Assembly: GCF_009908295.1 (NCBI RefSeq)
Contig: NZ_JAAALO010000002.1
Span: 657,490 to 721,489, forward strand
Direction of reading: 5' to 3'
Length of the DNA: 64,000 nt
From: Micromonospora rubida
Lineage (GTDB): Bacteria; Actinomycetota; Actinomycetes; Mycobacteriales; Micromonosporaceae
Position 1 is the stretch's first letter; each line of letters opens with the position of its first letter. Below the pieces are notes generated by a model. That model worked only from the letters and a program-made list of their open reading frames with translations, was not told the origin of the DNA and searched no databases. Positions 58,272-64,000 of this stretch are shown here, piece by piece. Both the position numbers and the translations under genes were made by a program.

Positions 58272-58879
58272 AAGGCGGCACCCGGCTCGGCCGCGCCCGG
58301 CCCGGGGTCGAAGCCGGGCTCGGGGCGTACCCGTGTGGGGGCCGGACGGGCGGCGGGGGCGGCCGGGACGGCGGCCTTGCGCGCGGCGGTGGCCTCCTCC
58401 TTCGCCGGCTCGCCGTTGCGGTCGTGCGCGGGCGGCGGCGGGACGGTGCCCATCCACTCGCCGAGGTGGTCCTTGTCGTGCAGCAGGTTCCTGATGTCGT
58501 ACTCGGCGTACTCGAACTCCGGCGACCAGTAGAGCGCGTCGAACGGGCAGACCTCGACGCAGATGCCGCAGTACATGCAGAGCGAGAAGTCGATGTCGAA
58601 CTTGTCGAGCACGTTGCGCTGGCGGGGACGGGCGGCGCCGGGCACCGCCACCTCCTCCTTGTGCGAGTCGATGTAGATGCACCAGTCCGGGCACTCGCGG
58701 GCGCAGAGCATACAGACGGTGCAGTTCTCCGCCAGCAGGGCGATCACGCCCCGGGACCGGGGCGGCAGCTCGGGGGCCACGTCCGGGTACTGCTGGGTGG
58801 TCGAGCGGCGGGTCATCGTCTTCAGCGTGACGGCCAGCCCCTTCGCCAGCCCCTCGCCGGGCACGCTCCGCTCGCTCAC
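58268..58879 (-). CDS. nuoI: NADH-quinone oxidoreductase subunit I
   Basis: Peripheral-arm ferredoxin-like subunit carrying two [4Fe-4S] clusters: [12 protein letters not shown] and [12 protein letters not shown]. It is 203 residues with an Ala/Pro-rich C-terminal tail. The GTG at 58879 is chosen; the frame runs on upstream but as arginine-rich sequence. It is the first gene of the nuoI-N unit and is separated from nuoH by three unrelated genes. Confidence 0.94.
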   Translation of the reverse strand: MSERSVPGEGLAKGLAVTLKTMTRRSTTQQYPDVAPELPPRSRGVIALLAENCTVCMLCARECPDWCIYIDSHKEEVAVPGAARPRQRNVLDKFDIDFSLCMYCGICVEVCPFDALYWSPEFEYAEYDIRNLLHDKDHLGEWMGTVPPPPAHDRNGEPAKEEATAARKAAVPAAPAARPAPTRVRPEPGFDPGPGAAEPGAAL

Positions 58880-59064
58880 GCCGCCACCCCACTTCGCCCG
58901 CCGACGCCGTGCGGCACCCTCCCGCCGAGCTGGCCGACCCGCTCGCTCCGCTCGCTCATGCCGCCCATCCTGCCCTGTGCCCCCGGTGCGCGCGACCACC
59001 ACCCGGCGCGTTGCGTTGGTACGGTGACCGCGGGGAGAACGACGCACCGGGAAGGACCTTTCCC

Positions 59065-59640
59065 ATGACCGCCGCGCTGCAGAGCGACCAGCCGCCCGAG
59101 GGCGGGTGGACGACCGACGACCTCGACGCGCTGCCCGAGGACGGTCGCCGCCGCGAACTGCTCGATGGAGTGCTCCTCGTGTCCCCCTCCCCCACCCGCG
59201 TCCACCAGACCATCGCCGGCCGGCTCATGGTCGCGCTCGAAGAAGACTGCCCCGACGAGTACGACGTCACCCAGGGCGTCGAGGTGCGCATCAACCGCAC
59301 CCGCTCCTTCATCCCGGACGTGCTGGTCACCACGTCGGTCGCGGCGCGGCGTCAGCCGTCGCGGTACGAGGCGCACGAGGTCGTGCTCGCGGTCGAGATC
59401 GTCTCCCCCAGCACCCGCTCCATCGACCGGGTGCTCAAGCCCGCCCTCTACGCGCAGGCCGGCATCCCGTACTTCTGGCGGATCGAGGTGGAGGACGACG
59501 GGTTGGTCGTCCACACGCACCGGATCGACCCGGTGGACGAGGTCTACACCGAGACTGGGCGCTGGACGAAGGTCGTGGACACCGGCGAGCCGTTCCCGGT
59601 CAACCTGCCGGTCGGCCGGATCACGCCCCGGCACCTGTGA
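59065..59640 (+). CDS. Uma2-family (DUF820) restriction-endonuclease-fold protein
   Basis: 191 residues, PD-(D/E)xK fold. Typical motifs: [29 protein letters not shown] (metal Asp), [15 protein letters not shown] (Glu-x-x-S-P-S) and the [19 protein letters not shown] block. Uma2 proteins are abundant in actinobacteria and cyanobacteria; the role is unknown. GAAGGA lies upstream of the ATG at 59065. It interrupts the complex I cluster and converges on the next gene with a 20-bp overlap. Confidence 0.88.
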   Translation: MTAALQSDQPPEGGWTTDDLDALPEDGRRRELLDGVLLVSPSPTRVHQTIAGRLMVALEEDCPDEYDVTQGVEVRINRTRSFIPDVLVTTSVAARRQPSRYEAHEVVLAVEIVSPSTRSIDRVLKPALYAQAGIPYFWRIEVEDDGLVVHTHRIDPVDEVYTETGRWTKVVDTGEPFPVNLPVGRITPRHL

Positions 59641-60043
59641 CCGGCGGGAGCACCTCGACGCCGAGCTGCTGGAGGAGCTGGAACAGCTCGGTGCAGTGCC
59701 ACACGTCGGCGATCCGCCCCGCCGGGTCGAAGCGCAGGAACGACGCCCCCGAGAAGCTGACCACCTGGCCGGTGGGCGGCACCGGCCCGAACGCGCCGGC
59801 CTGGGTGCCTGCGGCCCGCCAGTGCACGGCCACCCGCTCCTCGGACGCCACCACGTCCACAATCTTGTAACGCAGGTCCGGGAAGGCCGCCCGCCGCTCC
59901 CGGTGCCAGGCCAGCACGGCCTCCGGGCCGGTCCCACCCAGCCCCGGGCACTCCGCCGCGACCAGCTCGTGCGCGGACTCCTCGCGCCGGCCGTTCCACA
60001 CGTCGGCGATGAAGCGTCGGGCCGCCGCCTCCACATCGTTCAC
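59621..60043 (-). CDS. SnoaL-like / ester cyclase family protein
   Basis: 140 residues with the NTF2-like cone fold. AARRFIADVWNGRREESAHE at the N-terminus, the central WHRERRAAFPDLRYKI and the GRIADVWHCTELFQLLQQLG end are characteristic of SnoaL-like polyketide cyclase relatives. Most such stand-alone proteins have unknown substrates. GTG start at 60043, weak ribosome-binding site. Confidence 0.82.
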   Translation of the reverse strand: MNDVEAAARRFIADVWNGRREESAHELVAAECPGLGGTGPEAVLAWHRERRAAFPDLRYKIVDVVASEERVAVHWRAAGTQAGAFGPVPPTGQVVSFSGASFLRFDPAGRIADVWHCTELFQLLQQLGVEVLPPVTGAGA

Positions 60044-60193
60044 CCGGGCAGCCTAGCCACCGGGGACCGGGCCGCCCCGGGGCACGCGCGCGGGCCTCCG
60101 GAGGGCCGCCCGCCGACCGGGCCCCGCCCGCGCGGGCCGGAGATCGGCCAAGATGGGACGGACGGAGACGACCGGCGGACACCAGGAGGCGAC

Positions 60194-61231
60194 GTGGGCG
60201 ACGAGGCAGAGGCGACGACCGGCGGGAAGTACGTCGAGCCCGGCAGGGAGTTCACCCGCGACCAGCGGTACATCGCCACCCGGATCACCGCCGACGAGCG
60301 GGACGGCTGGCCGGTCGAGCCCGGCCGGTACCGGCTGGCGGTCAGCCGCGCCTGCCCCTGGGCCAACCGGCTGATCATCGTGCGTCGGCTGCTGGGCCTG
60401 GAGGACGCCATCTCGATGGCCGTGGCCGGGCCGACCCACGACGCCCGGAGCTGGACGTTCGACCTGGACCCGGGCGGGCGGGACCCGGTGCTCGGCATCG
60501 AGCGGCTGGCCGACGCGTACTTCGCCCGGTTCCCCGGGTACGAGCGGGGCATCACCGTGCCGGCCATCGTGGACGTGCCGACCGGGCAGGTGGTCACCAA
60601 CGACTACGCCCAAATGAGCCTGGACCTGTCGACCGAGTGGACGGCGTACCACCGCGAGGGCGCGCCGGAGCTGTACCCGGAGCGGCTGCGCGACGAGATC
60701 GACGAGGTCAACGCGGTGGTCTTCGCCGACGTCAACAACGGCGTGTACCGGTGCGGCTTCGCCGGCAGCCAGCAGGCGTACGAGAAGGCGTACCACCGGC
60801 TGTTCGACCGGCTGGACTGGCTGGCCGAGCGGCTGGCCGGGCAGCGGTACCTGGTCGGCGACACGATCACCGAGGCGGACGTGCGGCTGTTCACCACGCT
60901 GGTCCGGTTCGACCCGGTCTACCACGGCCACTTCAAGTGCAACCGGCAGAAGCTCGCCGAGATGCCGGTGCTGTGGGCGTACGCCCGGGACCTGTTCACC
61001 ACGCCCGGCTTCGGCGACACGATCGACTTCGACCACATCAAGCGGCACTACTACGAGGTGCACGGGGACATCAACCCGACCGGGATCGTTCCGCTCGGCC
61101 CCGACCTGGCGAATTGGCTCACCCCGCACGGCCGCGAGCAGCTCGGCGGCCGCCCCTTCGGCGACGGCACCCCGCCCCCACCCCCACCCCCCACCGAACG
61201 GGTCGCCCCGCCCCACACCCCACTCCCCTAA
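60194..61231 (+). CDS. Xi-class GST: (glutathionyl/mycothiol) hydroquinone reductase
   Basis: 345 residues. The family signature is complete: thioredoxin-like domain with catalytic Cys in SRACPWANRL, VPAIVDVPTGQVVTNDYAQM, then the helical domain with YLVGDTITEADVRLFTTLVR and FDPVYHGHFKCNRQKL. Family enzymes reduce thiol-hydroquinone adducts. Actinobacteria use mycothiol, so the physiological adduct is probably mycothiolyl. AGGAGG lies four bases before the GTG at 60194. The proline-rich end of the protein is unusual for the family. Confidence 0.88.
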   Translation: MGDEAEATTGGKYVEPGREFTRDQRYIATRITADERDGWPVEPGRYRLAVSRACPWANRLIIVRRLLGLEDAISMAVAGPTHDARSWTFDLDPGGRDPVLGIERLADAYFARFPGYERGITVPAIVDVPTGQVVTNDYAQMSLDLSTEWTAYHREGAPELYPERLRDEIDEVNAVVFADVNNGVYRCGFAGSQQAYEKAYHRLFDRLDWLAERLAGQRYLVGDTITEADVRLFTTLVRFDPVYHGHFKCNRQKLAEMPVLWAYARDLFTTPGFGDTIDFDHIKRHYYEVHGDINPTGIVPLGPDLANWLTPHGREQLGGRPFGDGTPPPPPPPTERVAPPHTPLP

Positions 61232-61266
61232 CCTCCCTCCCCTCCCCCGCTCCCCGCCCCCTCTCC

Positions 61267-61339
61267 CGCGATCTTGCAGTTGCGGCCCCGACACAAGGTG
61301 CGAAAGGTGCATCACGGGGGCCCAAAGTGCAAGATCGCG
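61267..61339. repeat. Inverted repeat between convergent genes
   Basis: CGCGATCTTGCA (61267-61278) is perfectly complementary to 61328-61339 across a 49-base loop, with further G/C pairs outside. It lies between the converging GST and nuoH genes. TGCAAGATCGCG-type palindromes are, to my recollection, common between genes in Micromonosporaceae. Confidence 0.6.
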
Positions 61340-61406
61340 GGGAGCGGGAGGGGGAGGGGAGGGGAGTGTGAGAGGCGGGGTGGGGAGCGGGGGGCGGGGG
61401 GTGGGG

Positions 61407-62369
61407 TTAGAGGGTGAGGCGGATGGCGGCCGTCAGGACCAGTTGGGCCAGGGAAGCGGGGACCAGGACCAGCCAGCAGAGGCGCTGGAGCTGGTCCTCG
61501 CGCAGCCGGGGGTACGCCACCCGGAGCCAGATGATCACGAACGCGACGGCGAAGACCTTGAGCAGCGTCCACAGCCAGCCGAGGTGCTCGTCGGCGAACG
61601 GGCCCCGCCAGCCGCCGAGGAAGAGCACGGTGGTCAGCGCGGCGATCACCACGATGCCGACGTACTCGGCGAGCAGGAAGAACGCGAAGCGCAGGCCCGT
61701 GTACTCCGTCATGTACCCGAAGACCAGCTCGGAATCGGCGATCGGCATGTCGAACGGTGGCCGCCGGATCTCGGCCAGCCCGGCGACGAAGAAGACGATC
61801 ATCGCGGGCGCCTGCCAGAGCAGCCACCAGGGCCGCCACGCCTCGACGATCCCGGACAGGCTCAGCGTGCCCGCCGCCATGGCCACCGACGCGGCGGCCA
61901 GCACCAGCGGCAGCTCGTAGCCGAGCAGTTGGGCCGCCCCGCGCAGCCCGCCGAGCAGGCTGTACTTGTTGGCCGACGCCCACGCCGACATCAGCACCGC
62001 CAGCACGCCCACCCCGACCACGGCCAGCACGAAGAACAGGCCGATGTCCAGCGGCTGCCCGACCAGGTCACCGGGGCCGAGCGGGATCACCAGCAGAGCG
62101 AGCAGGTACGGCACCAGGGCCACCACCGGGGCCAGCCGGAACACCGCCCGGTCCGCCTCGCGCGGGGTGACGTCCTCCTTCTGCACGAACTTGACCCCGT
62201 CGGCGACGAGCTGAGCCCAGCCGTGGAAGCCGCCCGCGTACATCGGGCCGAGCCGGCCCTGCATGTGCGCCATCACCTTGTGCTCGGCCTGCCCCACGAC
62301 CAGCGGCAGGACGAGGAAGGCGGCCAGCACGCCGACCACCCGCAGGACTGCCTCCAACCAGTCGGGCAT
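61407..62369 (-). CDS. nuoH: NADH-quinone oxidoreductase subunit H
   Basis: Membrane subunit that contacts the quinone chamber; 320 residues and eight helices. It contains VKFVQKEDVTPREADR, the conserved AEIRRPPFDMPIADSELVFG acidic loop and WLRVAYPRLREDQL. The usual GPNRVGP motif is replaced by GRLGPMYAGGFHGW, a divergent first loop. The ATG overlaps the nuoC stop by one base (TGATG). Confidence 0.93.
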   Translation of the reverse strand: MPDWLEAVLRVVGVLAAFLVLPLVVGQAEHKVMAHMQGRLGPMYAGGFHGWAQLVADGVKFVQKEDVTPREADRAVFRLAPVVALVPYLLALLVIPLGPGDLVGQPLDIGLFFVLAVVGVGVLAVLMSAWASANKYSLLGGLRGAAQLLGYELPLVLAAASVAMAAGTLSLSGIVEAWRPWWLLWQAPAMIVFFVAGLAEIRRPPFDMPIADSELVFGYMTEYTGLRFAFFLLAEYVGIVVIAALTTVLFLGGWRGPFADEHLGWLWTLLKVFAVAFVIIWLRVAYPRLREDQLQRLCWLVLVPASLAQLVLTAAIRLTL

Positions 62370-63139
62370 CAGGCCGTACCCCCGTTCCCGCCGGCGTCGT
62401 CGCCCGCCGAGCCCGGAGCCTGATCCGGGTGGGCCGGTGGCTCGGCCGGGGTGGGGGGGTCGGGACGCTCGGCGGGGGCAGGGCGGGGCGGGCGTTCCCG
62501 GGCCGGTCGGGCGGGCGTGCCGCCGCGCGGCCCCTCGCCGGCCCCGGCCGCGCCAGCCGGCGTCGGCGTCGTCCCCCACTCCCCCGGAGCCGGTACGCCC
62601 GGCGGGCGGATCGGGCGCCGGCCGCCGCCGGCCCCGGACTCGCCGGGCTCCTTCGCGCCCGGCCAGGGCTTCGCCACCCGGGAGGCGAGCACGAACTCCT
62701 TGCGCAGCGGGTGCCCCTCGAACTCCGGCGGCAGCAGCAGCGGCCTCAGCTCGCCGTGCCCGGGGAAGTCGACGCCGAACATCTCGTACGTCTCCCGCTC
62801 GTGCCAGGCCGCACCCGGGTAGAGGTCGACGACCGAGGCCACCTGTGGCTCGTCCCACGGGACCCTGGTGCGCAACAGCAGGCCGTGCCGGTGGCCGGTC
62901 GACCAGAGGTGGGACACCACCTCGCAGCCGTCGGCGAGCTGGTCGACGGCGGAGAGCCAGTCGAAGAAGTCGCAGGCCAGGTCCGCGTCGTCCCGGGCGG
63001 CGGCCAGCGCGTCCCGCCAGCTTGCCGGGGGTACGTCGACGGTGGCCCGGGCGTACGCCTGGCCGCCGGAGACCGACGCGGTGGCCTCGACGGGGGCGAG
63101 CAGCGCCACCAGCCGCCGGCCGACCTCTTCCGGAGTCAT
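62369..63139 (-). CDS. nuoC: NADH-quinone oxidoreductase subunit C with proline-rich extension
   Basis: The first 150 residues or so are the 30-kDa NuoC domain (CDFFDWLSAVDQ, VVDLYPGAAWHERETYEMFG, HPLRKEF). Then comes about 85 residues of Gly/Pro/Ala-rich sequence of unknown role. It is 256 residues in total. It is coupled to nuoH. No nuoA, B or D lies next to it in the window; the upstream neighbour is a divergent dehydrogenase. Confidence 0.9.
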   Translation of the reverse strand: MTPEEVGRRLVALLAPVEATASVSGGQAYARATVDVPPASWRDALAAARDDADLACDFFDWLSAVDQLADGCEVVSHLWSTGHRHGLLLRTRVPWDEPQVASVVDLYPGAAWHERETYEMFGVDFPGHGELRPLLLPPEFEGHPLRKEFVLASRVAKPWPGAKEPGESGAGGGRRPIRPPGVPAPGEWGTTPTPAGAAGAGEGPRGGTPARPARERPPRPAPAERPDPPTPAEPPAHPDQAPGSAGDDAGGNGGTA

Positions 63140-63312
63140 GCCGCTGATCCTATGGCCGACGCCGGCCCCACGCGGCGGCCCGCCCCCGCGACGGGCCGCG
63201 CGGAGTCCGCGTGCGCGCGGCCCGACGGACCGGATGACCGCTTTGCCCGACGGCGGTGGACCGGATGCCGCTTTGCCCGGCGGCGGCCGGCCCGGCGGGG
63301 AAAGATGAGGTC

Positions 63313-64000
63313 GTGCGCGCCGTGACTGTCACCCCCGGGATCCCGAACTCACTGTGCCTGGTGCACGACCATCCCGAGCCGCCCGCCGAGGAGGGCGCGA
63401 TCCTGGTCGAGGCGCTCGCCGTGGGGATCTGCGGCACCGACCACGAAATCATCGCCGGGGACTACGGCGAGGCCCAGCCCGGCGCGTCGACCCTGGTGCT
63501 CGGGCACGAGTCGCTGGGCCGGGTGCTGGAGGACCCGAGCGGCACGCTGCAACCCGGCGACCTGGTCGCCGGCATCGTCCGGCACCCCGACCCGGTGCCC
63601 TGCCCCAACTGCGCGGTCGGCGAGTGGGACATGTGCCGGAACGGCGAGTACACCGAGCACGGGATCAAGGCGCTGCCCGGCTTCGCCCGGGACCGGTGGC
63701 GGGTGCAGCCGAGGTTCGCCGTCGGCCTGGACCCCGCCCTGGCCCCGGTCGGGGTGCTGCTGGAACCGACCGCGGTGGTGGCGAAGGCGTGGGACCACAT
63801 CGAACGGATCGGCGCCCGCGCCGAGTGGCAGCCGCAGACGGTGCTGGTCACGGGGGCCGGGCCGATCGGCCTGCTGGCGGCGCTGCTGGCCGCCCAGCGC
63901 GGGTTCTCCGTGCACGTGCTCGACCGGGCCACCAGCGGGCCGAAGCCGGACCTGGTCGGGGCGCTCGGCGCGACGTACCACACGGAGTCGGTGGCGCAGC
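63313..64000 (+). CDS. Zinc-dependent glucose/alcohol dehydrogenase, C-terminus beyond the window
   Basis: 229 codons are present. The catalytic zinc region reads AVGICGTDHEIIAGDYG ... GHESLG, the structural lobe CPNCAVGEWDMC has three visible cysteines, and the Rossmann motif GAGPIGLLAALLAAQRG follows. The IKALPGFARDRWRVQP segment and long LEPTAVVAKAWDHIE helix resemble archaeal-type glucose 1-dehydrogenases. GTG start at 63313 (VRAVTVTPGIPNSLCLV) with GAGG just upstream. It is divergent from nuoC. Confidence 0.88.
   Translation, partial: MRAVTVTPGIPNSLCLVHDHPEPPAEEGAILVEALAVGICGTDHEIIAGDYGEAQPGASTLVLGHESLGRVLEDPSGTLQPGDLVAGIVRHPDPVPCPNCAVGEWDMCRNGEYTEHGIKALPGFARDRWRVQPRFAVGLDPALAPVGVLLEPTAVVAKAWDHIERIGARAEWQPQTVLVTGAGPIGLLAALLAAQRGFSVHVLDRATSGPKPDLVGALGATYHTESVAQ

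Overview
The window is very GC-rich and carries an actinobacterial gene set: the str operon, rplJL-rpoBC, the rpmG-hadAB-trnW-secE-nusG-rplKA block and an actinomycete-type integrative element. The protein sequences and gene order suggest a Micromonospora-like member of the Micromonosporaceae. That placement is inference from the sequence alone.

Region 1 (1-20377) is core information processing, almost all on the minus strand. In order of increasing coordinate it holds fusA (cut by the window edge), rpsG, rpsL, two small membrane proteins, rpoC, rpoB, rplL, rplJ, a small ABC transporter pair, rplA, rplK, nusG, secE, tRNA-Trp, two MaoC-fold dehydratases, rpmG, tRNA-Met and tRNA-Thr. Good sigma-70-like promoters are visible ahead of rpsL, rpoB and probably rplJ. 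Strong hairpins follow rpoC, rplL and rplA.

Region 2 (20503-29321) is regulatory and transport. It has a membrane GAF-GGDEF-EAL protein, a 46-residue secreted peptide preceded by a highly structured leader, a MacB/FtsX-type ABC exporter pair (plus strand), and a NarL-type histidine kinase and response regulator that probably control the exporter.

Region 3 (29908-47346) is a 17.4-kb actinomycete integrative and conjugative element (AICE) in the 3' part of a tRNA-Tyr gene, bounded by 56-bp perfect direct repeats. Its backbone is a chain of genes with 1-13 bp overlaps: Pra-like activator, zinc-ribbon peptide, FtsK/Tra translocase, small proteins, DUF2637 membrane protein, RepSA-like initiator, Xis and Int. 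It also has two GntR regulators, a GT2 glycosyltransferase and small accessory proteins. Two cargo islands stand out. Near attL there is a membrane-anchored protein with seventeen 12-residue pentapeptide-type repeats plus a small membrane partner. Near attR there is a lower-GC, translationally coupled pair, an HD-domain/Hsp90-like ATPase and a three-helix membrane protein, which is the best candidate here for an undescribed conflict or defence system. Matching operator sequences at the pra promoter and the small GntR gene suggest a KorSA/Pra-style control circuit. About 330-430 bp outside attL resembles the inner side of attR, so the duplication is larger than the att core.

Region 4 (47298-64000) returns to chromosome: the intact tRNA-Tyr, yajQ, a secreted LPVTG-anchored protein, an MFS transporter, htpX, and an unusual partial complex I cluster. 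The cluster is nuoC-nuoH, then a Uma2 protein, a SnoaL-like protein and a hydroquinone-reductase-type GST, then nuoI-J-K-L-M-N. The window ends inside a zinc-dependent sugar/alcohol dehydrogenase.
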